From Marinobacter aromaticivorans (GTDB taxonomy: Bacteria; Pseudomonadota; Gammaproteobacteria; Pseudomonadales; Oleiphilaceae), in assembly GCF_002806975.1 (NCBI RefSeq), contig NZ_NIHD01000005.1, positions 62,001 through 126,000 on the forward strand: a stretch of 64,000 nucleotides of DNA, read 5' to 3'. Positions 17,904-26,385 of the stretch are shown here, one piece after another. Position numbers and translations under genes: made by a program. Under the pieces are notes generated by a model. It worked only from the letters and a program-made list of their open reading frames with translations. It was not told the origin of the DNA and did not search any database. Positions within the stretch are counted from its first letter, which is position 1. Every line of letters begins with the position of its first letter.

Positions 17904-19043
17904 ATGATTCCACGTACGCTCTTCGATGCTGACCTTGACGGCTTTCGGGACTCTGTCCGGAAATTTCTTGAACAGGAAGCTGTGCCATACCATGAACAGT
18001 GGGAGAAAGATGGCCAGGTGAGCCGCGAGTTGTGGCAGAAAGCCGGCCAACTGGGTTTTCTGTGCCCCACCATGCCTGAGGAATACGGCGGTGTTGGTGC
18101 AGACTTCCGGTACAGCGCCGTGGTGATGGAAGAGGTTTCAAGGGCGGGGCTTTCCGGAATCGGCTGGACGCTGCATTCGGATATTGTTGCCCCCTACATA
18201 CTGAACTACGGCTCGGAGGAGCAGAAAAAACACTATCTGCCGAAAATGGCCTCTGGAGAAATAATCACCGCCATTGCCATGAGTGAGCCGGGTGCCGGTT
18301 CCGACCTGCAGGGCGTGAAAACCACAGCCCTGAAGGACGGTGACAACTACATTCTGAATGGCTCGAAAACCTTTATTACAAATGGCCAGTTGGCGGACCT
18401 GGTGATCGTTGTAGCCAAAACAGATCCGAAAGAAGGCGCAAAAGGCATCAGTCTGCTGCTGGTTGAAACCGCCTGGGAGGGTTTTGAAAAAGGCCAGAAC
18501 CTGAACAAAGTGGGGATGAAGGCCCAGGACACGTCCGAGCTGTTTTTCCAGGATGTAAAAGTCCCGGTTACTCACCTGCTGGGTTCCATGGAAGGGCAGG
18601 GCTTCTTCCAACTGATGCAGGAACTGCCCTCAGAGCGCCTGCAGATTGGCCTGACCGCTATTGCCGCTGCAGAAGCCGCCTGGCAGTGGACTCTTGATTA
18701 CGTGAAAGAGCGTAAAGCGTTCGGCAAACCGGTGATCAAGTTCCAGAATACCCGCTTTAAAATGGCTGAGATGAAGGCAGAAATCACCGCCGCCCGGGTG
18801 TTCACCGATCGTTGCCTGGAGCTCCATCTGGAGAAAAAACTCGATATCCCCACGGCAGCCATGCTAAAGCAGTACACAACGGATTTGCAATGCCGGGTTA
18901 TGGATGAATGCGTTCAGTTACACGGCGGTTATGGCTACATGTGGGAGTACCCGATCGCCCGCGCGTGGGCCGATTCGCGGGTTCAGCGCATTTACGGCGG
19001 CACGAACGAAATCATGAAAGAGATTGTTGCGCGGGCGTTTTAA
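17904..19043 (+). CDS. Acyl-CoA dehydrogenase
   Basis: A 379-residue flavoprotein that introduces a trans-2,3 double bond into acyl-CoA. The ATG at 17904 (MIPRTLF) has TGAGGTT upstream. Signatures are AIAMSEPGAGSDLQGVKTTA and the FITNGQ motif in the middle domain, QFGKPVIKFQ-like FGKPVIKFQNTRFKMAEM, then GGYGYMWEYPIARAWADSRVQRIYGGTNEIMKEI at the end; the Glu of GTNEIM is the usual catalytic base in this clade. Substrate chain length cannot be judged from sequence alone. It appears monocistronic, with a strong terminator at 19056-19084. Confidence 0.92.
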   Translation: MIPRTLFDADLDGFRDSVRKFLEQEAVPYHEQWEKDGQVSRELWQKAGQLGFLCPTMPEEYGGVGADFRYSAVVMEEVSRAGLSGIGWTLHSDIVAPYILNYGSEEQKKHYLPKMASGEIITAIAMSEPGAGSDLQGVKTTALKDGDNYILNGSKTFITNGQLADLVIVVAKTDPKEGAKGISLLLVETAWEGFEKGQNLNKVGMKAQDTSELFFQDVKVPVTHLLGSMEGQGFFQLMQELPSERLQIGLTAIAAAEAAWQWTLDYVKERKAFGKPVIKFQNTRFKMAEMKAEITAARVFTDRCLELHLEKKLDIPTAAMLKQYTTDLQCRVMDECVQLHGGYGYMWEYPIARAWADSRVQRIYGGTNEIMKEIVARAF

Positions 19044-19055
19044 GCCGCGTTCAGC

Positions 19056-19084
19056 AAAAACCCCGGGGCCAGTTCCCGGGGTTT
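19056..19084 (+). terminator. Intrinsic terminator after acyl-CoA dehydrogenase
   Basis: AAACCCCGGG (19058-19067) pairs with CCCGGGGTTT (19075-19084) around a seven-base loop, preceded by an A run. It begins 15 bases after the stop codon and could also work on the other strand. Confidence 0.85.
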
Positions 19085-19195
19085 GCATGTTCCCTGTTAC
19101 CAAACTTTACAGATTGCCAAACCTATCAAGGTCTCCGGTTACCACATCCCCTAAAGTAACGGCACAACCTCTAACAAGGATAAACGGTTGCCGTG

Positions 19196-21067
19196 ATGAA
19201 ATCCCTGATATTCCTGCCTGTTTCCGTAATTATTCTCGCCATTGCCGGTTGCGGCAAGGAGTCTGACGAACTGCCTGTGGATGGGCGCGATTTTGATGGT
19301 GTGCAATACAGTGATCCCGCACCCTACACAGGAAGGGTGATAGACGGCTACCTGAAAAACGCCCGGGTATGGCTGGATATGGACGGTGACAGCCAGTACA
19401 CGCCGGGGCCAATGGATTATGAGCTTGCATCCGGTCGCAAGGTTACCCTGCCTTCCGGAGAGCCTACCACCATGAGTGGTGAAGGCGGCCGGTTCTCGCT
19501 GGATATCTCGGAACTGGTGCTGGACCCTCAAGTCGGCGCTGATATTGACCCCCGCAAGTTCCCTTTGTATGCGCTGGCCCTGCCCGGGAAAACCCTGGAG
19601 CAAACACGCAGTGGAGATGTGCCGGTTCCCCGCGCTTTTATGCTCTCTGCGGCGCCGGGGGTACGTAACATCACCCCTCTGACCACACTGGCTCGTTATC
19701 GCTTAGCCGCACTTGGGCCCTTCCCCGGGTCTGGTAATACAGCGCTATCCGGTTTGGCCGGCATCAACCTGCTGAGAGATTACGTGCTTGCCGAAGATGA
19801 TCGTGCCCATGCCTATGCGCGAGCCATGGCACGCTTTATGGCCAGCCAGTTTCCAGCGGCTTATGATGATTTGCTGGGCAAACCCGGTAGCGATGGCACC
19901 GAGTATTATCTTAGCCGTGAAGCCGCATATCTGCTGGGTATCTCTCTGGTGCAGAACGCCGGAGATGTGGTTGCGGCGGTTGATTCAGCGGTTCAGGGCA
20001 GCTACGCGAACGTGGACATCGATCAGGTTGAGTTGCCACAGGTGCCACTGGAATTAAGCGACCCGGTCCTGCTCACCCGGCAACGAATTTATGCCCAGTC
20101 TGAACGGACAGATACACTGCCGGCCAATCGCTCGGATTTGCTGGTGTCCGCCGAACTGGCGTTTGATTACAGCGCTGACGGACGCCTGCAATCCATCAGT
20201 GCCGATGGCTGCCTTGCACCCTCGATGCAGGAAATCGCGAGATTGGTGAGTGTCGGTGGGAAAATGGCTGATCTCAGTACGCATTGGTTACCTTCGGTGT
20301 CGTTGTCAAACCAGAGCAGTATTGCGTACGGCAATCCGGGGGTTGACGAGCGCCTGGTGTTCGATTGGGATGCGCGCACAGCTACGTTTGAAACCAGCAC
20401 TACCTGCCACCTGCTTGAAGGTATAGAGGCGGGCTCGACGGAGCTGGGCGGAAGTCCCGAGGTAAGTTACAGCTGGAGCTTCAGCGATGGAAAGCTGGCG
20501 GAGTTGGTTGCCGAGATTCGGCAGGGGAATAACACGCTCACCCGCACGCTGGTGCCCAGGCGTTCCAATGCGCCTGCAGGTATTCCCGGGTACGAGCTGA
20601 AGGACGATGGCGCCGAGCGGGAATCCCTGATCTACAGCAGCGGATTTCAAAGCTGCACCGTTGAAGAAGACGCTATAGACGCAGCTCAGGCAGTTTCAGG
20701 GTTCTACAGTTATACCTTTTCAGGGCATGAGCCTCAGCCCGCAGGGTTCACCGAGCTTGCTATGGAATTTGATACCCGGGGCGAACTTGATCGGCCACTG
20801 CGTTACGGATTCCTGGCACCGGAGATGTCCGGGCTGGATCACGTCGATGCCGGGAATGGTTTCGAGTGGGTGCTTTACTACCCGCCCGGAACCAGCGAGA
20901 CTCATTCCGACGGTACCGCAAACCTCATTCAGAAGGCGTATCTAAAAAGCTATGCGGGCAAGCGTGCCTGCGGTCGCAAGTTTGAGGATGAGCCGTCAGG
21001 AGTTTACGCAAGGGTAGATTATCTGTACCAGAACCTGTCGGAATACCTTGTCGGGTTCCTGGAATGA
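19196..21067 (+). CDS. Large lipoprotein of unknown function
   Basis: I do not recognise this 623-residue protein. The N-terminus is a lipoprotein signal with lipobox AIAGC (Cys about residue 19). Shortly after it comes VIDGYLKNARVWLDMDGDSQYTPG, a pattern seen at the start of many secreted or cell-surface proteins from marine gammaproteobacteria; the DMDGDSQYTPG part looks like a calcium-binding loop. The rest is mostly beta-rich with paired cysteines (for example SCTVEED and KRACGRKF near the end), suggesting an exported disulfide-bonded domain. A GTG at 19193 directly precedes the chosen ATG. It is followed after 21 bases by a membrane protein, with which it may form an operon. Confidence 0.75.
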   Translation: MKSLIFLPVSVIILAIAGCGKESDELPVDGRDFDGVQYSDPAPYTGRVIDGYLKNARVWLDMDGDSQYTPGPMDYELASGRKVTLPSGEPTTMSGEGGRFSLDISELVLDPQVGADIDPRKFPLYALALPGKTLEQTRSGDVPVPRAFMLSAAPGVRNITPLTTLARYRLAALGPFPGSGNTALSGLAGINLLRDYVLAEDDRAHAYARAMARFMASQFPAAYDDLLGKPGSDGTEYYLSREAAYLLGISLVQNAGDVVAAVDSAVQGSYANVDIDQVELPQVPLELSDPVLLTRQRIYAQSERTDTLPANRSDLLVSAELAFDYSADGRLQSISADGCLAPSMQEIARLVSVGGKMADLSTHWLPSVSLSNQSSIAYGNPGVDERLVFDWDARTATFETSTTCHLLEGIEAGSTELGGSPEVSYSWSFSDGKLAELVAEIRQGNNTLTRTLVPRRSNAPAGIPGYELKDDGAERESLIYSSGFQSCTVEEDAIDAAQAVSGFYSYTFSGHEPQPAGFTELAMEFDTRGELDRPLRYGFLAPEMSGLDHVDAGNGFEWVLYYPPGTSETHSDGTANLIQKAYLKSYAGKRACGRKFEDEPSGVYARVDYLYQNLSEYLVGFLE

Positions 21068-21088
21068 TCTGCTCTATCGGGAGACGGG

Positions 21089-21775
21089 ATGAATACGACA
21101 ATCCGGAACAGCTCCATCCCCCTGTGGTGGCTGGCATTTGTGGCCGCACTCATCCCGCTGTTGAGCATCCACGTTACCTTTGCCATTGCAGTCCTCGAAG
21201 GCTACATCTCCTGGTGCATACCCTACTGGGACAACTGCACCAGCATCAGTCGGACAGGACGCCACGGCACTGCCTATTTTGTATTCAAAGGTGCCATGCT
21301 ACCCGCCGCCCTGCTTGGTATTCTGTTCTGGTGGCTCAATAGCCACTGGTTACTGCAACTGGGCGCGCCTGGTCGTGGTCAGCGCTGGATACCCTGGCTT
21401 GGACTGGTAGCCTGCACTGCCCTGGCTGCCTACACATTGGCGCTTGGTCACGAAGGTGAGGGCTTTAACCTGGTTCGCCGCATCGGCGTTGTGCTGTATT
21501 TCTCGCTTACTTATATTGCGCAGCTACTGATCAGCTCGGCCCTGAAAAATCACCCGCGGTGGCACCAAAGCGGAAAACGCCTGCTGTGGCTGAGTGAAGT
21601 GACGCTGGCGGTGGGGATTTTGTCCGTCATTCTCACGGCCGCAGTGCCTGACCTGTACAGTCAGATAGATAATGCGTTTGAATGGGTGTTGGCACTACTC
21701 TTGAACCTGCACGCACTCTGGGTCGCGCTGCTCTGGCGGCAAAGTTCATTCCGGGCAAGGTTGTTGGCGCAATGA
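21089..21775 (+). CDS. Integral membrane protein of unknown function
   Basis: A 228-residue protein with about six hydrophobic segments. After the first membrane span comes CIPYWDNCTSISRTGRHGTAYFVFK, with two close cysteines likely on the outer face, a layout that resembles Frag1/DRAM/Sfk1-type proteins; the assignment is tentative. It lies 21 bases downstream of the large lipoprotein gene, so the two are probably co-expressed. No function can be assigned from the sequence. Confidence 0.72.
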   Translation: MNTTIRNSSIPLWWLAFVAALIPLLSIHVTFAIAVLEGYISWCIPYWDNCTSISRTGRHGTAYFVFKGAMLPAALLGILFWWLNSHWLLQLGAPGRGQRWIPWLGLVACTALAAYTLALGHEGEGFNLVRRIGVVLYFSLTYIAQLLISSALKNHPRWHQSGKRLLWLSEVTLAVGILSVILTAAVPDLYSQIDNAFEWVLALLLNLHALWVALLWRQSSFRARLLAQ

Positions 21776-21811
21776 GGAGGGCCTGACTGTAACCTGTGTA
21801 CCAGCGGAGGA

Positions 21812-21842
21812 GAACAGTGACTGTTCACATGGTAACTGTTCG
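21812..21842. repeat. Palindrome and repeated half-site near tRNA-Leu
   Basis: GAACAGT-G-ACTGTTC (21812-21826) is a perfect 15-base palindrome, and AACTGTTC recurs at 21834-21841. It lies on the 3' side of the minus-strand tRNA-Leu and could be part of its transcript end or a protein-binding site. No T run follows. Confidence 0.3.
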
Positions 21843-21866
21843 ATCAGGAAGGCCATTCAGAAAGAA

Positions 21867-21953
21867 TGGTGCCGAGGAGAGGACTTGAACCTCCACGGGG
21901 TTGCCCCCACTAGCACCTGAAGCTAGCGTGTCTACCAATTTCACCACCTCGGC
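21867..21953 (-). tRNA. tRNA-Leu (anticodon CAG)
   Basis: Read on the minus strand, the 87-base sequence folds as a class II tRNA. The acceptor GCCGAGG pairs with CCTCGGC, followed by A73 and an encoded CCA. The anticodon stem CTAGC/GCTAG encloses TTCAGGT, giving anticodon CAG. A long variable arm (GTGGGGGCAACCCCGT) and GGTTCAAGTCC T-arm confirm tRNA-Leu. It is transcribed opposite to its flanking genes. Confidence 0.96.
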
Positions 21954-22037
21954 AGGTGATTTGCAGATTTACCGTTAGTTTGTTGAAAACCGGGCGTTTC
22001 TGCCAAAGATGAAGTATTGCCTCATTCGATGGCGCGT

Positions 22038-22066
22038 ACTTTAATAATTCCCGCCGGGGCTGTCAA
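22038..22066 (-). promoter_or_regulatory. Sigma70 promoter for tRNA-Leu
   Basis: On the minus strand a perfect TTGACA (22061-22066) is followed by a 17-base spacer and TAAAGT (22038-22043). The next bases are GC-rich (ACGCGCC), a discriminator typical of stringently controlled stable-RNA promoters. The tRNA begins about 85 bases downstream. Confidence 0.65.
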
Positions 22067-22205
22067 ACTTTTTTTCAGCAATTGCCCGGCACGTAATTGT
22101 GCGTATAAACAGAGGGTTGTTAGGCAGTCTATCCATACCAACGTATACTGTATCGTAAATAAACAAGGGCAGCGTCGCTTTGACGCCGCATGGAAAAGGA
22201 TCCGA

Positions 22206-24674
22206 ATGGTTTCCAGGAATAAAAAACACAAAGACCCTCACGCAGGCCGTGAGGCTCAGAAGTATGACAACCCGATTCAAAGTCGCGAATTTATTCTCGC
22301 TCATCTGAAAGAGCGAGGGGCGCCGGCTACTCATGAAACCCTGTGTTCCGAGCTTGGCCAGACAGAGCCGGAAGGTATTGAGGCACTGCGGCGACGCCTG
22401 ATTGCCATGTGCCGGGATGGTCAGCTTATCTGTAACCGCCGTGATGCGTATCTGCCTATTGAAGAAGCAGATCTGGTGAGCGGTCGGGTTGTCGGGCACA
22501 AGGATGGCTTCGGTTTTCTGGTGCCAGACGATGGCGGGTCTGATCTTTTTCTTAGCGCACGGCAAATGCGCCAGGTATTTCATGGCGACCGGGTGGCCGC
22601 CCGGGTTGATCGGGTGGACGATCGTGGCCGGCGCGAAGGCGTTATTGTGCATGTTATTGAGCACCGTACCCACCAGACGGTAGGGCGCTTCTTTAAAGAA
22701 AGTGGCATAGCGTTTGTTGTGCCTGAAAATGCCCGGATCAACCATGAAGTGCTGGTGCCTGAGGAGCACACCGGCGACGCCGTTCATGGGCAGTATGTGG
22801 TAGTGGATATTCTGCGCCAGCCCACCATCCGCACCCAGCCTACCGGAAGGATCGTGGAGGTTCTGGGCGAGCATATGGCGCCGGGCATGGAAATTGATGT
22901 AGCTATCCGCTCCTACGACATTCCTCACAACTGGCCCACGGAAGTAGGCGAGCAGGCGGCAGCTATTCCCGCCGAGGTTGAAGAAAAGGACAAAAAGAAC
23001 CGGGTCGATATCCGCAACATGCGTCTGGTTACGATTGATGATGAGACCGCCCGGGACTTTGATGATGCGATTTACTGTGAGCCGAGGGGAAGGGGCGGCT
23101 ATCGCCTGGTGGTGGCCATAGCTGATGTCTCTCACTATGTTCGCGCCGGGTCACCTCTCGACGAAGAAGCATTGCGCCGGGGCAACTCGGTGTACTTTCC
23201 GGACCACGTGGTGCCCATGCTGCCGGAAAAGCTCTCCAATGGTTTGTGCTCGCTGAACCCCGATGTAGACCGTTTGTGCATGGTGGCAGACATGACCATC
23301 AGTGCTGCTGGCAATATCAGCAGTTATACGTTTTATCAGGCGGTTATGCGCAGCCATGCACGGCTGACCTACAATAAGGTCAGCGATATGCTGGAGCGAC
23401 CGGATTCAGAGCCGGGTTACCGCTTGTCAGCCCAGTACGCTGATGTGCTGCCGCATTTGCATAACCTGTACAATCTGTACAAGTTGCTGCGCAAAGCGCG
23501 AACAGAACGCGGTGCTATAGATTTCGAAACCACAGAAACGCGGATTGTTTTTGATGCCGAGCGCAAAATAGAAGAAATTGTGCCGGTGCATCGTAACGAT
23601 GCCCACAAAATTGTGGAGGAGAGCATGCTGTGTGCCAATGTGGCGGCAGCGCGTTTCCTCAAGAAGCACAGGATGCCGGCGCTGTTCCGGGTGCACGACG
23701 GCCCTTCGGAAGAGCGGCTCAATTCGGTGCGTCTGTTCCTGGGTGAGCTGGGACTGCAGTTGGGCGGTGGTGACAAGCCCAGCTCAGCCGATTATCAGGC
23801 GTTGTTGTCCCAGATTGCGGACAGGCCGGATGCCAATGTCATCCAGACGGTAATGTTGCGTTCGCTGAGCCAGGCTGTTTACAGCCCGGACGAGAGCGGC
23901 CACTTTGGCCTGGGTTTTCCGAGCTATGCGCACTTCACCTCGCCGATTCGTCGTTACCCCGACCTGATTGTGCATCGGGCTATCAAGTCCAGGATTCACA
24001 ACCCCGAGGTAAAAAAGGATGTGGTATCGCCGCCCGTTTTTGATTCGGAGTTGGTGGAGTACCCCTACGATTACGCCAAAATGGAGGAGCTGGGCGAGCA
24101 CGTGTCGATGACGGAGCGGCGGGCCGATGACGCTACCCGGGATGTTATGGCCTGGCTCAAGTGCGAATTCCTCAGTGACCATGTTGGTGAAGAGTATGAC
24201 GGGGTGATTGCCGCTGTTGTGCCTTTCGGATTCTTTGTGCAGCTTGCTGACGTGTACATTGAAGGCCTGGTGCATGTTTCTACGCTCAGTGGGGATTACT
24301 TCCATCACGATTCGGCGAAACACCGGCTGATAGGCGAGCGCACGGCGGTCAGCTTCCGTCTGGGTGACGAGCTGCGCGTGCGTGTGGTGCGGGTAGGCAT
24401 GGAAGACCGCAAGATCGATCTGGAGTTGGTGAGTGAGCCGAAGCGCCGAAAAGCAGATCGGGATGCCCTGGACATAGCCAAACGGGATGCTCGTGGCAAG
24501 GGTAAAGGCAAGGCTGCCAAGTCGGGGACGAGGGGTAAGGCAGGCAAGCCGGCCAGTGCCAAGGCGAAACTGGTCGCAGAAGCGGCCCGTGAAGCAGGCA
24601 GGAAACCGAAGAAGGCTTCAGACAAGTCGGCGGGCATCAGCAAACCGCGAAAAGCACGCAAAACAGACAAGTAA
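22206..24674 (+). CDS. rnr: Ribonuclease R
   Basis: A 3'-to-5' exoribonuclease that degrades structured RNA, including defective rRNA. I start it at the ATG at 22206, which has AAAAGGATCC upstream; the frame is open back to 22017, but that part overlaps the tRNA promoter region and is not conserved in character. The 822-residue product has an N-terminal helix-turn-helix, cold-shock domains, the RNB catalytic core with aspartates in DDETARDFDDAIY (Asp278, 284, 286, 287), an S1 domain (EYDGVIAAVVPFGFFVQL) and a lysine/alanine-rich tail. rlmB follows after 15 bases, the usual pair. Confidence 0.96.
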   Translation: MVSRNKKHKDPHAGREAQKYDNPIQSREFILAHLKERGAPATHETLCSELGQTEPEGIEALRRRLIAMCRDGQLICNRRDAYLPIEEADLVSGRVVGHKDGFGFLVPDDGGSDLFLSARQMRQVFHGDRVAARVDRVDDRGRREGVIVHVIEHRTHQTVGRFFKESGIAFVVPENARINHEVLVPEEHTGDAVHGQYVVVDILRQPTIRTQPTGRIVEVLGEHMAPGMEIDVAIRSYDIPHNWPTEVGEQAAAIPAEVEEKDKKNRVDIRNMRLVTIDDETARDFDDAIYCEPRGRGGYRLVVAIADVSHYVRAGSPLDEEALRRGNSVYFPDHVVPMLPEKLSNGLCSLNPDVDRLCMVADMTISAAGNISSYTFYQAVMRSHARLTYNKVSDMLERPDSEPGYRLSAQYADVLPHLHNLYNLYKLLRKARTERGAIDFETTETRIVFDAERKIEEIVPVHRNDAHKIVEESMLCANVAAARFLKKHRMPALFRVHDGPSEERLNSVRLFLGELGLQLGGGDKPSSADYQALLSQIADRPDANVIQTVMLRSLSQAVYSPDESGHFGLGFPSYAHFTSPIRRYPDLIVHRAIKSRIHNPEVKKDVVSPPVFDSELVEYPYDYAKMEELGEHVSMTERRADDATRDVMAWLKCEFLSDHVGEEYDGVIAAVVPFGFFVQLADVYIEGLVHVSTLSGDYFHHDSAKHRLIGERTAVSFRLGDELRVRVVRVGMEDRKIDLELVSEPKRRKADRDALDIAKRDARGKGKGKAAKSGTRGKAGKPASAKAKLVAEAAREAGRKPKKASDKSAGISKPRKARKTDK

Positions 24675-24689
24675 CAGGAAGCCGAACCA

Positions 24690-25427
24690 GTGTCCGGAGA
24701 ATTTGTATTTGGCTGGCATGCGGTTGAGGCTGTCCTCAAGCGTGAGCCGGGAAGGTTGCAGCGGGTCTGGATTCAGACCGGTCGGCAGGATAAGCGCGTA
24801 AAGTCGGTTACAGACGCTCTGGAAGAGCTCGGGGTCAAGTGGAGTGTTGTCCATCGCCGGGAACTGGATGAGCGGGTTGGCGGTGTACACCAGGGGATCG
24901 TAGCGGCAGTCAGTGAAAGCCGTGAGTGGACAGAAGATGATCTTCTTGCCTGCTTGGCGGCTAGCGATGCTCCACCGTTTTTACTGGTGCTTGATGGAGT
25001 TACCGATCCTCACAACCTGGGTGCGTGCATGCGTACCTGTGATGCGGTCGGAGTGCAGGCGGTGATCCTGCCCAAAGACAAATCCGCTTCGCTCACCCCG
25101 GTAGCCCGCAAGGTTGCCTGCGGTGCGGCAGAGACCGTGCCCTTGGTGCGGGTAACAAACCTGGCGCGTTTTCTGCGCACCCTGAAGGATCAGGGTGTCT
25201 GGCTGATTGGTACTGCGGGCGAAGCAGAAACAACGTTGTTCCAGGCGGACTTCAAAGGCCCGGTTGCGCTGGTTATGGGTGCCGAAGGCAAGGGCATGCG
25301 CCGGCTCACCCGCGAGCACTGCGACCAGCTTGTCAATATTCCCATGCTGGGACATGTGGATAGCCTCAATGTTTCCGTAGCCACGGGTGTTTGCCTGTAC
25401 GAAGCTTTGCGCCAGCGCCTTGGTTAA
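24690..25427 (+). CDS. rlmB: 23S rRNA (guanosine2251-2'-O)-methyltransferase
   Basis: A 245-residue SpoU-type SPOUT methyltransferase that methylates the ribose of G2251 in the ribosomal P-site loop. The GTG start at 24690 follows CAGGAAGCC. Motifs include DGVTDPHNLGACMRTCDAVGVQAVILPK (motif 1 with the catalytic Arg), LVMGAEGKGMRRLTREHCD (motif 2) and IPMLGHVDSLNVSVATGVCLYE (motif 3). Length agrees with E. coli RlmB (243). It forms an operon with rnr. Confidence 0.96.
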   Translation: MSGEFVFGWHAVEAVLKREPGRLQRVWIQTGRQDKRVKSVTDALEELGVKWSVVHRRELDERVGGVHQGIVAAVSESREWTEDDLLACLAASDAPPFLLVLDGVTDPHNLGACMRTCDAVGVQAVILPKDKSASLTPVARKVACGAAETVPLVRVTNLARFLRTLKDQGVWLIGTAGEAETTLFQADFKGPVALVMGAEGKGMRRLTREHCDQLVNIPMLGHVDSLNVSVATGVCLYEALRQRLG

Positions 25428-25430
25428 CTC

Positions 25431-25459
25431 TTGCACAGAAGGCTGTGTACGCCTAGAAT
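25431..25459 (+). promoter_or_regulatory. Candidate sigma70 promoter for the rpsF operon
   Basis: TTGCAC (25431-25436), a 17-base spacer and TAGAAT (25454-25459) lie just after the rlmB stop. Transcription from here would give a leader of about 190 bases before rpsF, with several hairpins. The -35 is only half consensus. Confidence 0.5.
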
Positions 25460-25557
25460 ACGTGACCCCTTTTTTCGGGGGGAGGTTTTGTATTGCCTTT
25501 CATCAGGTGCGCAACACCTCGCTTTTGATCAAGCCTTTTTCGTAAAGCCTTATTGAT

Positions 25558-25601
25558 AAAGCAAAAAGAACCGGCAGCCGAGGCTGCCAACTCCTTGCTT
25601 T
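25558..25601 (+). promoter_or_regulatory. Structured rpsF leader, candidate S6:S18 autoregulatory site
   Basis: AAAGCAA (25558-25564) pairs with TTGCTTT (25595-25601). Inside this stem lies a perfect hairpin, GGCAGCC-GA-GGCTGCC (25573-25588), flanked by unpaired bases including a CCG. A two-stem structure with an internal bulge containing CCG is the form described for the S6:S18-binding leader of rpsF mRNAs, which mimics 16S rRNA. It ends about 60 bases before the rpsF start. The structure is seen by eye; S6:S18 binding is inferred. Confidence 0.5.
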
Positions 25602-25659
25602 CATGCTTTCCGGCCAGTCCGGGGATAAGTGAAAGCTGTTTAAACCGTAGGGAGAACTC

Positions 25660-26103
25660 ATGCGTCACTACGAAATCGTATTTATGGTACACCCGGATCA
25701 GAGCGAGCAGGTGCCCGCTATGATCGAGCGTTATACCAGCCTCATCACTGAAGATGGTGGCAAGGTAAATCGCCTGGAAGATTGGGGTCGTCGCCATATG
25801 GCATACCCGATCAACAAGATTCACAAGGCTCACTATGTGCTGATGAACGTAGAATGTTCGCAGGCAGCCATGGACGAGCTGACTCACAACTTCCGGTTCA
25901 ACGATGCCATTATTCGTGACCTGATTCTGCGTCGCGATGAAGCCGTTACCGAAATGTCTCCAATTAAGGCTGCAGAGTCCCGTGAGGACCGCCGTTCCGG
26001 TGGGGATGATCGCCCGCGTCGTTCAGCCGAGTCTGCTGGTGAGCGTCAAGGCCAGCGCCAGGACGAAGACCAGAGCGCTGAGACCCAGGACGAAGAAGAG
26101 TAA
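25660..26103 (+). CDS. rpsF: Ribosomal protein S6
   Basis: Small-subunit protein S6, which pairs with S18 on the platform. The body ([19 protein letters not shown] to [15 protein letters not shown]) is a standard S6 fold. The 147-residue product has a long charged tail from about residue 104, rich in Arg, Gln, Asp and Glu, and ends in TQDEEE. In E. coli the S6 C-terminus is extended with glutamates by RimK, which is also encoded in this window (55532). First gene of rpsF-rpsR-membrane protein-rplI-dnaB-alr. Confidence 0.97.
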   Translation: MRHYEIVFMVHPDQSEQVPAMIERYTSLITEDGGKVNRLEDWGRRHMAYPINKIHKAHYVLMNVECSQAAMDELTHNFRFNDAIIRDLILRRDEAVTEMSPIKAAESREDRRSGGDDRPRRSAESAGERQGQRQDEDQSAETQDEEE

Positions 26104-26128
26104 TTAACCGGAGTTGAGGAGTTACATT

Positions 26129-26359
26129 ATGGCTCGTTTTTTCAGACGTCGTAAGTTCTGCCGCTTCACGGCAGAAGGTGTCAAAGAGATCGATTACAAG
26201 GATCTGGACACACTGAAAGGCTACATTACTGAAACCGGCAAAATCGTGCCCAGCCGTATTACCGGCACAAAAGCACGTTATCAGCGTCAGCTGGCTACCG
26301 CTATCAAGCGCGCCCGCTACCTGGCACTGCTGCCGTACTCGGACAGCCACGATAACTAA
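26129..26359 (+). CDS. rpsR: Ribosomal protein S18
   Basis: A 76-residue basic protein that binds 16S rRNA together with S6. The start is the ATG at 26129 ([13 protein letters not shown]) preceded by [39 protein letters not shown] is a typical S18 core. It follows rpsF by 25 bases. Confidence 0.97.
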   Translation: MARFFRRRKFCRFTAEGVKEIDYKDLDTLKGYITETGKIVPSRITGTKARYQRQLATAIKRARYLALLPYSDSHDN

Positions 26360-26385
26360 GTAACAGATAAACAGGACTTGGGACC

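Noticed and set aside
22017-22205. N-terminal extension of RNase R back to 22017
   Set aside because: It covers the tRNA-Leu promoter, lacks RNase R-like sequence, and the internal ATG at 22206 has a good ribosome-binding site.
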